Counted from the stretch's first letter, positions 1-10,045 are shown. The stretch: DNA of 34,018 bases from Acidobacteriota bacterium (GCA_019510095.1 JAEKLB010000030.1:1-34018), one strand, 5' to 3'. Numbers and translations are program-made. Notes: a model not told the origin generated them from the letters alone.

Positions 1-682
1 CGCAGGCCACGAACCCCCGGCCCTGCATCATGTTCTCGAACCAGGCGTTGGCGTAGGCGATCGACACGTGGGCGCCACCCACGCCGGCCAGCATCCCGCC
101 GCCGATGACGGCTGCGTACTGCACGAGGCGAACCGGGTGGCCATAGGTGGCCAACACCTCGGCGCGCTCGCCCACGCCTCGGACCAGGAGGCCCCATCGG
201 CTGCGGTACAGCAGCCAGAACGCCCCGGGCACGAGCACGAAGCTCAGGTAGGTCAGCGGGTCGTGCTCGAAGAGGATCGGGCCCAGCCACGGGATCGACG
301 AGAGACCGGGAACGTTCCACTCCGAGAATGTCGCCGCCGTGCGGCACACGTATGAGGCACCGAACAGCGAGGTCAGCCCGAGGGCGAGGAACAACACCAC
401 CAACCCGTTGGCGAGCTGGTTGGCGCCGCGCTCGAGCACGAACCAGGCATGGACGGCGGACAACGCGCCACCGGCGACGGCGCCGGCGAGCACGCCGACC
501 CACGCGTTGCCGGTCGTCGCGGCGACGGCATAGGCGGCGAGGGCGCCGACGAGCATCGAGCCCTCGGTGCCGAGGTTCACCACACCCGCGCTCTCGGAGA
601 ACGACTCACCGACGGCGGCGTAGAGGATGGGCGTGCCAGCGCCGACGGCACCAGCCAACACCTCGAGCGGCAACGCGGTCAC
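1..682 (-). CDS. ABC transporter permease, BMP/nucleoside (simple-sugar permease-like) family, 3' part only, truncated by window edge
   Basis: Reverse-strand reading gives ...GVGGAHVSIAYANAWFENMMQGRGFVA, typical of this permease family; likely GTG start at 682 overlaps the preceding gene's stop (GTGA). Confidence 0.8.
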   Translation of the reverse strand, partial: MTALPLEVLAGAVGAGTPILYAAVGESFSESAGVVNLGTEGSMLVGALAAYAVAATTGNAWVGVLAGAVAGGALSAVHAWFVLERGANQLANGLVVLFLALGLTSLFGASYVCRTAATFSEWNVPGLSSIPWLGPILFEHDPLTYLSFVLVPGAFWLLYRSRWGLLVRGVGERAEVLATYGHPVRLVQYAAVIGGGMLAGVGGAHVSIAYANAWFENMMQGRGFVAC

Positions 683-1734
683 GTCGGCACCACCCGGCGG
701 GCGCCCCAGCCGAACACGGCGAGGAGGACGAGCGCCATCAAGACGTTCACCGTCGCGGCCGGCAGCGCCGAGTCGATCTGCAGGCTGTCGCCGGCAATGG
801 AGATGGCGGCCAGCACGACCCCCGCGAAGGCCACCTTCAGCGGGTGGTGACGGGCGAGCCAGCTGGCGAGGAAGCCGATGTAGCCATAGGTCGCCAGGAA
901 CCCGGGTCGCAGCTTGAACTCGGTGCCCGCCAGCTGGGCCACGCCGCCCAGGCCGGCGAGCGCCCCACCGACGAGCATGGCGGTGAGCAGGATGATGCCC
1001 ACCGGCAGCCCGGCCCGCCGGGCGGCCTCGGCGTTGCCCCCGACGACCCGCAACTGGAAGCCCCACCTCGTCGAGCGCAGCGCCCACCACACGATGGCGG
1101 TGGCGGCGACCGCCAGCACGAGGCCGGCGTGCACGGTGCTGGACCCGAGCATCGGGAACGTCTGGCCGGCGGGCAGCGCCGGCGTGGCCGGCTGGCCGCT
1201 GCCATGGGCGTCCTTCCACGGGTCGTAGATGAGGAAGAACATCGCATTGAGGGCCACGTAGTTGAGGAGCAACGTGGTGACCGCCTCGCTGATCCCGACG
1301 ACGAGTCGCAGCAGCACGGCGAGGGCGGCCCACAGCGCGCCCCCGACTGCGCCGGCAAGGCAGAGCGCGATGAGCGCGGAGTGACCGGGGAAGGCGTCAC
1401 CGATCGCACGCGACATGCCCACGGCGAAGATGCCGCCCATGAGGAGTTGGCCCTCACCGCCCACGTTGACGAGGCCGGCACGGGCCGGCACCGCCACCGC
1501 CAGGGCCGCGAGCACGATCGGCGTGGCCTTCACCAGCACCGACTCCATCGAGCGATTGCTCGAGAGCGACGACCACATGCTGGTGTAGGCGCTGATCGGC
1601 GCGGCACCCTTGATCGCCATCAGCACACCGAAGACCACGACTGCGCCGCCGAGGGCAGCGGTCCAGCGGACCGCTGGCGAGCGAAGCGGGTCAGCCCGCA
1701 GGGCGCGGAGCGAGACCACCAGCGCCGCCATCAC
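679..1734 (-). CDS. ABC transporter permease, BMP/nucleoside family
   Basis: 351 aa ORF, multi-TM, with [19 protein letters not shown] and [13 protein letters not shown] motifs; overlaps ATPase gene. Confidence 0.88.
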   Translation of the reverse strand: MMAALVVSLRALRADPLRSPAVRWTAALGGAVVVFGVLMAIKGAAPISAYTSMWSSLSSNRSMESVLVKATPIVLAALAVAVPARAGLVNVGGEGQLLMGGIFAVGMSRAIGDAFPGHSALIALCLAGAVGGALWAALAVLLRLVVGISEAVTTLLLNYVALNAMFFLIYDPWKDAHGSGQPATPALPAGQTFPMLGSSTVHAGLVLAVAATAIVWWALRSTRWGFQLRVVGGNAEAARRAGLPVGIILLTAMLVGGALAGLGGVAQLAGTEFKLRPGFLATYGYIGFLASWLARHHPLKVAFAGVVLAAISIAGDSLQIDSALPAATVNVLMALVLLAVFGWGARRVVPT

Positions 1735-3299
1735 GCGCCCCTTCCGCTCAGCATGAGGCGGCCAACCTCGTACCGGTCGGTCGTCGCCGGGTCGACGACG
1801 CCGGCCAGCTCGCCCTCGTGGAGCACAGCGATGCGGTCGGACAGCTCGAACAGCTCGTCGAGGTCCTCGGAGATGAGCAGCACGCCGGCACCGGCCGCCC
1901 GTTGCTCGAGCAGCAGCTCTCGCGTTCGCTGGGTGGTGGCCACGTCGAGCCCTCGGCAGGGATACGCGGCGACGACCAACGACGGCGCGCCACCGAGCGC
2001 CCGCACGAGCATGACCCGTTGGATGTTGCCGCCCGACAGGGTGTCGACGAGCCGGTGGCCGGCCGCCACCTGGAGCCCGGAGCGCTCGTCGAGCTCGACC
2101 AGGTCGGCGCGGACGCGACCCCAGTCGACACCGAGACCCTTCCGGTACTGGCCCAGGTTGCCGACCGCCAGGTGCTGCGCCACATCGAGGCCGGGCACGA
2201 CGGCGTCGGCAATGGGGTCCTCGGGCACGCCCACGGCGGCGGCTGCCATGGCGCGGCGCGCCGCCCCATTGCCCAGGCCGAGCAGCTCACCAGCCACCCG
2301 CACCGACCCGCGAACCGGCGGGCGAAGACCGAGGGCGACCTCGAACAGCGCTCGCTGCCCGTTGCCGGCGATGCCGGCGACACCGACCAGCTCGCCCGCG
2401 TGCACATCGAGGTTGACCCCGACCAACTCGTCGCCGGCCAGGCTGACGCCTTCCATGCTCAAGGCCGCCCGCTCGGTCGTCCGCACCGCCGGGCGGGTCG
2501 CCGGCAGTGGCGGCACGGCTCGCCCGACCATCGCCTCGATGAGCTCGGCGTCGGTCATGGCGCTGGGATCGGCCCCGCCGACCACCAGGCGGCCGCCCCG
2601 CAGCACCGTCACCTTGTCGGAGATGGCGCGGGCCTCGGCCAGCTTGTGGGTGATGATCACCACCGACAGACCACCGGCCCGGAGCTCGCGGAGCCCGTCG
2701 AAGAGGGCGTCGACCTCCTGGGGGGCGAGGACGCTGGTGGGCTCGTCGAGGATGACCAGGCGGGCGCCGGCCATCAGCACCTTGAGGATCTCGACCCGCT
2801 GGCGCTCGCCGATCGACAGGTCGCGCACCATCGCCGACGGATCCACCTGCAGGCCGAACCGGTCGGCGGCCTCCTCGATGCGGCCGCGGAAGCGGCGGCG
2901 GTCGATGCGGAGACCGGACGATGCCAACGCCAGCACCATGTTCTCGAGCACCGAGAAGGCGGGGATCAGGCGGAGGTCCTGGAAGACCATCCCGACGCCC
3001 AGGGCGCGGGCGACGGCCGACGAGCCGAGCTCGAGCGGGTGCCCGTCGACGGCGACCTCGCCGGCGTCGGCCCGATGCACGCCGTAGATCAACTTCATGA
3101 GGGTGCTCTTGCCAGCGCCGTTCTCACCGAGCACGGCATGCACCTCGCCGGCCTGAATGGTGATGTCGACACCGTCGTTGGCGACCACGTCGCCGAACCG
3201 CTTGGTGATGCCGCGTGCCAGCAGGCGGGGCACCGCGGGGCCGGCACCCGACGTCGGCGTCGGGGCCTCGACCTCGACGTCGATCTCGACGCTGCTCAC
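1731..3299 (-). CDS. ABC transporter ATP-binding protein with duplicated ATPase domains (nucleoside/sugar type)
   Basis: Walker [23 protein letters not shown], second-domain [15 protein letters not shown]; probable GTG start at 3299 overlapping the gntR stop (GTGA). Confidence 0.9.
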   Translation of the reverse strand: MSSVEIDVEVEAPTPTSGAGPAVPRLLARGITKRFGDVVANDGVDITIQAGEVHAVLGENGAGKSTLMKLIYGVHRADAGEVAVDGHPLELGSSAVARALGVGMVFQDLRLIPAFSVLENMVLALASSGLRIDRRRFRGRIEEAADRFGLQVDPSAMVRDLSIGERQRVEILKVLMAGARLVILDEPTSVLAPQEVDALFDGLRELRAGGLSVVIITHKLAEARAISDKVTVLRGGRLVVGGADPSAMTDAELIEAMVGRAVPPLPATRPAVRTTERAALSMEGVSLAGDELVGVNLDVHAGELVGVAGIAGNGQRALFEVALGLRPPVRGSVRVAGELLGLGNGAARRAMAAAAVGVPEDPIADAVVPGLDVAQHLAVGNLGQYRKGLGVDWGRVRADLVELDERSGLQVAAGHRLVDTLSGGNIQRVMLVRALGGAPSLVVAAYPCRGLDVATTQRTRELLLEQRAAGAGVLLISEDLDELFELSDRIAVLHEGELAGVVDPATTDRYEVGRLMLSGRGA

Positions 3300-3988
3300 G
3301 AGGCGGCCCCGGCCATGCGGGCGATGGCGCGGGCGACCCGCTCCTCGACCACAGCGACGGAGAGGTCGAGATGGGCCAGGAACTGGCGCTCGGCCTCGTT
3401 CACATCGCCGGCGACGAGCGCAGCGAGGATGCCGAGGTGCTCCTCGACGGTGGTGACGATGCGCTCCGCGGTCCGGAAATCGTGCATCCGCACCACCCGG
3501 ATGCGGTCGTTGACCTGGCGCAGGTGGGCAGCCAGGGCCGGGTTCCCAGCCGCCTCGGCCAGACCGACGTGGAAGTCCTCGTCGAGGAGGACGAAGGCCG
3601 GATCGGCCCCGGGCGGATCGACGCGGAGCCCGCTCCACTCGGCACGCAGTCGCTCGAGGACGGCCTCGTCGTGGTGCACGCCCATCCGCCCCGGCCGCTG
3701 GAGGGCGGCAAGCTCGAGGATCACGCGGACCTCGTAGAGATCACGGACGGCGTCGACATCGGGAGCAACCGGCTCGTAGCCGCCCTCGTCCCCGCGGCGC
3801 ACCAGGCCGTCGGCGTGCAACCGCACCAACGCTTCCCGCACCGGCGTCCGCGACATGCCGACCAGCTCGGCCAGCCGCTCCTCGCCCAGGCGCCCCCCGA
3901 GGGGGAAGTCGCCGGCCAGCAGCCGCGACTTCAGCTCGCGATAGGCGTGGTCGCTGCGGATCCCGCCACCGGGCAGGGCTGTATACAC
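3296..3988 (-). CDS. GntR family transcriptional regulator (FCD-type C-terminal domain)
   Basis: 230 aa; N-terminal w[48 protein letters not shown]. Confidence 0.9.
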   Translation of the reverse strand: MYTALPGGGIRSDHAYRELKSRLLAGDFPLGGRLGEERLAELVGMSRTPVREALVRLHADGLVRRGDEGGYEPVAPDVDAVRDLYEVRVILELAALQRPGRMGVHHDEAVLERLRAEWSGLRVDPPGADPAFVLLDEDFHVGLAEAAGNPALAAHLRQVNDRIRVVRMHDFRTAERIVTTVEEHLGILAALVAGDVNEAERQFLAHLDLSVAVVEERVARAIARMAGAAS

Positions 3989-4132
3989 GCAGGTGACGGT
4001 AGGAAGACGGTGTTGCCCTGCCGTGTTCCGGCCGTCAACACCGGGGGACCATCACCTGACGAAAACCTGACCCATCGACACCTACAGCCGCCGAGCTCGT
4101 ACGACCTCGTCCGTGTCGGCGACGGACGACCG

Positions 4133-4528
4133 CTACGAACCCTGGAGGGTGGGCGAGACGTGGGCGGCGACCACCCGCCACCCCTCCGGGAACCGCACCC
4201 AGGTCTGGGACTGACGACCCCCGACGGAACCGTCCTCCAGCGAGGTGAACTCGGTGAGCACCATGGCGAGGTCGGTGCCGAAGGTCTGCACCACGGTGCC
4301 GTGGAGGCGGCGGGGCGGTGCCTGCCGCGCGAGGCCCCGGCGGAACCGGGAGACCTCGTCCCACCCGTGCTGCACGTCGGCGAGCCCATAGCGCACCACG
4401 CCCGGCGCCTTCCAGAACAGCTCGTCGAGGGCGTCGACGTCGTTGGCCAGGAGGGCCGCCTCGTACCGCTCGAACACCGCCGTCATCTCGGCCACCACCT
4501 CCGGCCGGTCGACCTCGTCGTGGTTCAT
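4133..4528 (-). CDS. AtzH/HpxZ-like protein (NTF2-like fold)
   Basis: 131 aa; EMTAVFERYEAALLANDVDALDELFWKAPGVVRYGLADVQHGWDEVSRFR...RQSQTWVRFPEGWRVVAAHVS resembles AtzH-like/HpxZ proteins. Confidence 0.8.
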   Translation of the reverse strand: MNHDEVDRPEVVAEMTAVFERYEAALLANDVDALDELFWKAPGVVRYGLADVQHGWDEVSRFRRGLARQAPPRRLHGTVVQTFGTDLAMVLTEFTSLEDGSVGGRQSQTWVRFPEGWRVVAAHVSPTLQGS

Positions 4529-5364
4529 GCCAGGCGGGTGAGCTGCACGGTGACCCCGACCGACTCGGAGGCGCCACCGTGGTACACCCCCTTGAGCGGC
4601 GGGACGTCGGCGTAATCACGACCCCGTGCCACCAGCACGTGACGTTCGCCGACCCGCTCACCGATGGTGGGATCGATGCCCCACCAGTTGCCCGTCCACG
4701 CCTCGACCCACGCGTGGCTCTCGCCCATCACCACCTCGCCGATCTCGGCATCGGCGTTGGGGTGGAGGTAGCCCGAGGCGTACCGGGCGGGGATGCCCAG
4801 GGCGCGCAGCGCCGACAGCAGGAGATGGGTGAAGTCCTGGCACACGCCCGCGCCCAGTTGCCACGCCTCCTCCGAGGTCGTCTGGACAGTGGTGATCCCT
4901 GCCTCGTAGCGCAGCGACGAGCGGACCCACGCCATCGCCAGCTCGGCCGCCACACGGGGCGACGACATCGATGACAGCTCATCGAACACATGGGCGAAGA
5001 GACCGATCGGTGCGTACCGGGTCTCCTCCAGGAACTCGGCGAACCGATCGGCGGTCGCCAGGGAGCGGAGCTCGGCCCAGTCGCAGTCGGGGTCGGGCTC
5101 GGAGCGTGCCGTGGTCTCGACCAGCGAGCGGCCCGACACCAGCAACTCGGTGTGCGGCTGGTGGAGATCGAAGGCGTGGACCACCGTCCCCCAGTAGTCC
5201 GAGTACTGGATGGACCGGCACGACGGGACGACGTCCACGTTCGACTCGAGCACCAGCTGGCTCGGCGTCGCCAGCGGCGTGATCCGCACCTCGTTGTACG
5301 ACGAGGTGACAGGCGCGGCATAGCGGTAGCCGCTGCGATGGTCGATGGCCAGGCGCCAGGTCAC
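4525..5364 (-). CDS. transglutaminase-like family protein
   Basis: VTWRLAIDHRSGYRYAAPVTSSYNEVRITP...GAGVCQDFTHLLLSALRALGIPARYASGYLHP...ESHAWVEAWTGNWWGIDPT, a Cys-His-Asp transglutaminase core; GTG start overlaps the alpha-E stop. Confidence 0.92.
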   Translation of the reverse strand: MTWRLAIDHRSGYRYAAPVTSSYNEVRITPLATPSQLVLESNVDVVPSCRSIQYSDYWGTVVHAFDLHQPHTELLVSGRSLVETTARSEPDPDCDWAELRSLATADRFAEFLEETRYAPIGLFAHVFDELSSMSSPRVAAELAMAWVRSSLRYEAGITTVQTTSEEAWQLGAGVCQDFTHLLLSALRALGIPARYASGYLHPNADAEIGEVVMGESHAWVEAWTGNWWGIDPTIGERVGERHVLVARGRDYADVPPLKGVYHGGASESVGVTVQLTRLA

Positions 5365-6320
5365 TTGTTGCTCCCCTTGGCAAAGGCGGCCAGGGCGCCC
5401 TCGCGCTGCCACGGCGACGCGCTGACGCGGCCGAACCACTGCTCCGCCAACGCCCCACCGGCAGCCGAGCAGGCGGCCTGCAACGCCTGGAGCCATTCGC
5501 CGAGATCGGCGAGCAGGCGCTCCGCCGGCTCGTACTCGAGGCTGGCGCGGGCCTGGCCCAGGATCCGGCGGGCCTCATGCACCCGGCCCTCGGGCGCACT
5601 CGACCGGTCGAGATCGGCCAGGCAGCTCTCGGCGATGAGCATGGCGTGCAGCACCGACCGCGGGAACAGCCGGTCGAGGAGGAGGAACTCGACGGCGAGC
5701 CCCGGTGTGACCTCGCGGCGCACCGATCGCAGGAAGGCCTCGTAGGCCGAGCACGATGTCAGCAGGGTGACCCAGTCGTGCGCCACGGCAGGCTGACCAA
5801 CGCGCGACGACAGCAGGCGGGCCGTCATGTCGACGCGCTCGAGGCTGCGGCCCAGCACGAGGAAGCTCCAGGCGTCGTCGCGGCTCATCGTGGAATCGGC
5901 GAGCCCGAAGAACAGTGCCGATCGCTCCGGCACGAAGCGGAACAGCGCATGGGGGCCCGACAGCTCGACGGCGCGTACCTGGAGGGCCAGGGCGTGCCAC
6001 GTGGCGTTCAGGCTCTCCCACATCTCGGCCGAGATCGACTCGCGAGCACCACGGGCGTTCTCGCGGGCCGAGCGCAGCGAGCTCACGATCGAGCTGGGAT
6101 TGCTCTCGTCGAGGGCCAGCAACTCGGTGAGGCGTCGGGTGTCGAGCTCGCCTTCACTAGCGATGCCCATGACGTCGAGCAGCATCCGGCGACCGGCATC
6201 GTCGCGATCCGCGGTGTCGACGACGTCGTGCACGTGCACGTCGAGGATGCGGGCGGTGTCGTCGGCCCGCTCGACGTAGCGGCCGATCCAGAACAGCGAC
6301 TCAGCGATGCGGCGGAGCAT
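5361..6320 (-). CDS. alpha-E domain-containing protein
   Basis: 319 aa; MLRRIAESLFWIGRYVERADDTARILDVHVH is the hallmark N-terminus. Confidence 0.93.
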   Translation of the reverse strand: MLRRIAESLFWIGRYVERADDTARILDVHVHDVVDTADRDDAGRRMLLDVMGIASEGELDTRRLTELLALDESNPSSIVSSLRSARENARGARESISAEMWESLNATWHALALQVRAVELSGPHALFRFVPERSALFFGLADSTMSRDDAWSFLVLGRSLERVDMTARLLSSRVGQPAVAHDWVTLLTSCSAYEAFLRSVRREVTPGLAVEFLLLDRLFPRSVLHAMLIAESCLADLDRSSAPEGRVHEARRILGQARASLEYEPAERLLADLGEWLQALQAACSAAGGALAEQWFGRVSASPWQREGALAAFAKGSNK

Positions 6321-7892
6321 CTACTGCTGCTGCTGCTGTTGCTGGGCCGTGTCGTCACGGTCGACGGGCCCGGGGTCGGGTTGGATGCCGGCAGCGACGA
6401 CCGCGCCGAAGGGAAACGGCGTGTCGGTGAGCTCGTCGTCGCCCCGCCCGGGCGCCAGCACCCAGGTGTCCTTCGACCCGCCGCCCTGGCTGGAGTTCAC
6501 GATGAGGCTGCCCTCGCGCAACGCCACCCGGGTGAGGCCGCCGGGGAGGACCCAGATGCGCTCGCCGTCGTTGATCGCGAACGGGCGGAGGTCGAGGTGT
6601 CGGGGCACCAAGCGGTCACCGACCAGGGTGGGCGCCGTCGACAGCTCGACGACCTCCTGCACGATGAACCCCCGCGGGTTGTCGATGAGGGCGGCGCGAG
6701 CCGTTGCCAGCTCGCCGTCGGTGGCCTGTGGCCCGATGGTGATGCCGTAGCCACCGGAACCGTCGACCGGTTTGATCACCAACCGGTCGAGCCGATCGAG
6801 CACGAAGGCGAGCTTCTCGGGGTCCTCCGGCCGGTAGGTCTCGACGTTGGGAAGCAACGCCTCCTCGCCCAAGTAGTAGCGGATGAGGTCGGGCACGTAG
6901 GTGGCGATGAGCTTGTCGTCGGCGACACCGTTGCCCACCGCGTTGGAGATCGTCACGTTGCCGGCGCGCGCGGCGTTGAGGATGCCCGGGCTGCCGACCA
7001 GCGAGTCGGGCCGGAAGTGCAGCGGGTCGAGGTAGTCGTCATCGATGCGCCGGTAGACGACGTCGACCCGCCGCTCGACCCCGAAGGTCCGCATGAACAC
7101 GACGTTGTCCCGGCAGACGAGATCACGGCCTTCGACCAACGGCACGCCCATCTGCTGGGCGAGGAAGGCGTGCTCGAAGTAGGCGGAGTTGTAGACGCCG
7201 GGCGTCAGCACGACCACGTTCGGCTCGCTCGCCCGGGTCGGCGCCGCGGCTCGCAGTGCGGCCAGCAGCCGAGACGGGTAGCTCTCGACAGGCAGCACCC
7301 GATGGAGCCCGAACAGGTCGGGGAACAGGCGCACCATCATGCGCCGGTTCTCGATGACGTAGGACACACCCGACGGGCACCGCAGGTTGTCCTCCAGCAC
7401 CCGGAACCGGCCGTCGCCACCCCGCACCACGTCGATGCCCGCCACGTGGACCCGCACCCCGTTGGGAGGGACGATCCCCGCTGCCGACCGGTGGAAGTGG
7501 GTCGACGAGGTCACCAGCCGGTGGGGGACGATGCCGTCCTTCAGCACGTGGCGCGGTCCGTACACGTCGGCGAGAAACGCTTCCAGCGCTTTGACCCGCT
7601 GGATGACCCCGGCCTCGACCACCCGCCACTCCTGCGCGTCGATCACCCGCGGAACCAGGTCGAGGGGGAAGGGCCGCTCCTCACCCGACAGCGAGAAGGT
7701 GATGCCTTGGTCGCGAAAGCGGCCGTCGCGGGCAGTGGCCCGGGCATCGAGGTCATCCCGGGAGAGGGCGTGCAGGGCGCCGTGCAAGGTGGCTGCTGCC
7801 GGGCGGGCAACGGTCGACCGCTCGAACATCTCGTCCCAGGCCGGCCGCCCGTTGACGGTTGGGACCTCGTAGCCATCGAAGAGGTCGGTCAC
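6321..7892 (-). CDS. circularly permuted type 2 ATP-grasp protein, with C-terminal poly-Gln
   Basis: 523 aa; GVRVHVAGIDVVRGGDGRFRVLEDNLRCPSGVSYVIENR, VIKPVDGSGGYGITIGP; stop abuts alpha-E start (TAG|ATG). Confidence 0.93.
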   Translation of the reverse strand: MTDLFDGYEVPTVNGRPAWDEMFERSTVARPAAATLHGALHALSRDDLDARATARDGRFRDQGITFSLSGEERPFPLDLVPRVIDAQEWRVVEAGVIQRVKALEAFLADVYGPRHVLKDGIVPHRLVTSSTHFHRSAAGIVPPNGVRVHVAGIDVVRGGDGRFRVLEDNLRCPSGVSYVIENRRMMVRLFPDLFGLHRVLPVESYPSRLLAALRAAAPTRASEPNVVVLTPGVYNSAYFEHAFLAQQMGVPLVEGRDLVCRDNVVFMRTFGVERRVDVVYRRIDDDYLDPLHFRPDSLVGSPGILNAARAGNVTISNAVGNGVADDKLIATYVPDLIRYYLGEEALLPNVETYRPEDPEKLAFVLDRLDRLVIKPVDGSGGYGITIGPQATDGELATARAALIDNPRGFIVQEVVELSTAPTLVGDRLVPRHLDLRPFAINDGERIWVLPGGLTRVALREGSLIVNSSQGGGSKDTWVLAPGRGDDELTDTPFPFGAVVAAGIQPDPGPVDRDDTAQQQQQQQ

Positions 7893-7982
7893 CGTCAGGT
7901 TGTGTACACCTGCGTTGTTTCACCGCTGTTTCCGCTCGACTACGGGACGATCGACGCCCACCGATACCGTCACGAACTGCTC

Positions 7983-8582
7983 ATGGTCACCCTCCGCCGA
8001 CATCCGCTGCTGCTCGGCATCGCCGCCAGCGCCGTCTCCCTCGCCGCTGCGATGGGCGCGGCCGCCGGGTGGCAGGCGACCCACGACCACGGGCGCGCCA
8101 AGCCCGAGGTCGAGCTGCACTTCCGGCAGGGCGATCAAGACGCGAGCTCGTTGGTGAATGGTCCAGTCGAGGGACGGCCCGCCACTGCCACCAGCTTCGA
8201 GAAGCTCGACGGTGGCCTCGGCTCGCTGCGGGCGCTCCGCGGCCGGCCGGTGGTCGTGAACTTCTTCGGGTCGTGGTGCGTCCCCTGCGTCAAGGAGATG
8301 CCCGCCTTCGAGAGCGTGCACCGGGCCCTCGGCGATCGGGTGGCCTTCCTCGGGCTGGCCGTGACCGACAGTGCGAAGAACGCCAAGGCCATGGTGAAGC
8401 GGACCGGCGTGACCTACGAGATCGGGCGCGACCCGGCCGGCACCATCGCCGCCTCGTTCCAGGTGGTCAACATGCCGTCGACCTTCCTCATCGCGGCCGA
8501 CGGCACCATCGTGGCCAGCCACCCCGGCGCCCTCAGCGCTGGGCGCCTGCGCGCCCTGATCGAGAGCAAGCTGTTGCGGTGA
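7983..8582 (+). CDS. TlpA-like thiol-disulfide oxidoreductase, membrane anchored
   Basis: In-frame ATG at 7983; N-terminal TM helix then VVVNFFGSWCVPCVKEMPAFESV. Confidence 0.88.
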   Translation: MVTLRRHPLLLGIAASAVSLAAAMGAAAGWQATHDHGRAKPEVELHFRQGDQDASSLVNGPVEGRPATATSFEKLDGGLGSLRALRGRPVVVNFFGSWCVPCVKEMPAFESVHRALGDRVAFLGLAVTDSAKNAKAMVKRTGVTYEIGRDPAGTIAASFQVVNMPSTFLIAADGTIVASHPGALSAGRLRALIESKLLR

Positions 8583-9427
8583 TCGACGCCCCGCTGGCGC
8601 TGGCGTTCACCGGCGGCCTCCTGGCCGCTGTGAACCCGTGCGGGTTCCCGATGCTGCCGGCCTACGTGTCGTGGTTCATCGGCCTCGACGACGACCGCGC
8701 CGAGCAGGGCAGCCGGGTGCCGCGCGCGGTTGGCGCCGGAGCGTCGGTGTCGCTCGGCTTCCTGGCCGTGTTCGTCGGGCTCGGCATCCCGATCAACGCC
8801 GGCATGGGATCGATCTACCGGTGGATGCCGTGGCTCACGATCGTCATCGGCATCGCCCTTGCGGCTCTGGGCGTGGCGATGGTCCTCGGACACTCGATCA
8901 AGGTGGCGCTGCCGCGGCTCGACCGCGGCGGTCGTACCCGGCGGTTCGGGTCGATGTTCGTGTTCGGTGTCTCCTACGCGGTGGCGTCGCTCGGCTGCAC
9001 GCTGCCGGTGTTCCTCTTCATGGTCGTCGGCACCGCCCACCGGGCGAACGCCCTTTCCGGCCTGCTCGCCTTCGTCGCCTTCGGCCTCGGCATGAGCCTG
9101 GTGCTGATGACCCTGTCGCTGGCGCTCGCCCTGGCGCGAGAAGGCATGGTCCGGTGGCTGCGGGCCTCGCTCCGCTACGTCGACCGGGTGGCCGGCGGTT
9201 TGCTGGTGGTGGTTGGCGCCTACCTCGTCTACTACGGGCAGTTCGCGACCGATCCCACCAGGGGCACCGGCACGACGCCGGTGTCGTGGGTCGAGAGCTG
9301 GTCGACACGGGCAGGCTCGTGGCTGAACGACGGCGGGGCGCGACTGGGCTGGATCCTGGCGACCATGGTGGCCACCGGCGTGGCACTCTCACTCGTCGCC
9401 CGGTCTAGGGCGCGAGGCGCTCCCTGA
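8579..9427 (+). CDS. ccdA: cytochrome c biogenesis protein CcdA
   Basis: GTG start overlapping previous stop; LAFTGGLLAAVNPCGFPMLPAYVSWF and VASLGCTLPVFLF Cys motifs, about 6 TM helices. Confidence 0.9.
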   Translation: MIDAPLALAFTGGLLAAVNPCGFPMLPAYVSWFIGLDDDRAEQGSRVPRAVGAGASVSLGFLAVFVGLGIPINAGMGSIYRWMPWLTIVIGIALAALGVAMVLGHSIKVALPRLDRGGRTRRFGSMFVFGVSYAVASLGCTLPVFLFMVVGTAHRANALSGLLAFVAFGLGMSLVLMTLSLALALAREGMVRWLRASLRYVDRVAGGLLVVVGAYLVYYGQFATDPTRGTGTTPVSWVESWSTRAGSWLNDGGARLGWILATMVATGVALSLVARSRARGAP

Positions 9428-10010
9428 TCCAGCCGGCACCGTGGCGCCGCCAGCGGAGGCGATCGTGCATGCGGGCATCCTGGCCCTGCCAGAGCTCGAC
9501 GGTCTCGGGCACGATCAGGAAGCCGCCCCAGTGGTCGGGCAACGGCACGTCGGTGCCCTCGAATCGCTGCTCCATCTCCCTGTAGGCCCCGTCGAGCGCC
9601 TCCCGATCGGGCAGCACGGAGCTCTGGGGCGACGCCCAGGCGGCCAGGCGATTGGGGCGCCCGCGCGTCGCCCAGTAGGCCTCGACCGCTTCCCGGTCGA
9701 GCACGGCGGCTGACCCCCGCACGCACACCTGGCGCTGCAGGGGCCGGTGCCAGAACAGGACCAGGCCGCAGCGAGGATTGGCAGCCAGCTCGGTCGCCTT
9801 GCGGCTCTGCAGGTTGGTGAAGAAGCGGAAGCCCTGTTCGTCCCACCCCCGCAGGAGCACCGACCGCACCGACGGCTGACCGTCAGCGGAGACGGTGGCC
9901 AGCTGCATGGCCGTCGGCTCCGGTAGCCCGGCGGCCGTGGCGTCGCCGATCCACCGAGCGACCTCGGCCATCGGCTCGCCGCCGACGTCGTCCTCGCGCA
10001 GGTCGGGCAC
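9405..10010 (-). CDS. pdxH: pyridoxamine 5'-phosphate oxidase
   Basis: AMQLATVSADGQPSVRSVLLRGWDEQGFRFFTNLQSRKATELAANPRCGLVLFWHRPLQRQVCVRG...WGGFLIVPETVELWQGQDARMHDRLRW. Confidence 0.93.
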   Translation of the reverse strand: MPDLREDDVGGEPMAEVARWIGDATAAGLPEPTAMQLATVSADGQPSVRSVLLRGWDEQGFRFFTNLQSRKATELAANPRCGLVLFWHRPLQRQVCVRGSAAVLDREAVEAYWATRGRPNRLAAWASPQSSVLPDREALDGAYREMEQRFEGTDVPLPDHWGGFLIVPETVELWQGQDARMHDRLRWRRHGAGWIRERLAP

Positions 10011-10045
10011 CAGGAGCTTCCTAACACCCTCGGGGCTACGGTCGC

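Noticed and set aside
328-3087. 919-aa plus-strand ORF
   Set aside because: Antisense to well-supported ABC transporter genes; Arg/His/Pro-rich translation is a high-GC artefact.
1731-3638. Long N-terminal extension of the ATPase ORF
   Set aside because: Overlaps gntR coding and is Arg-rich without homology; GTG 3299 fits the GTGA overlap pattern.
5577-7982. N-terminal 800 codons of the 1001-aa plus ORF
   Set aside because: Antisense to the alpha-E and ATP-grasp genes; only the part from ATG 7983 encodes a recognisable TlpA-like protein.
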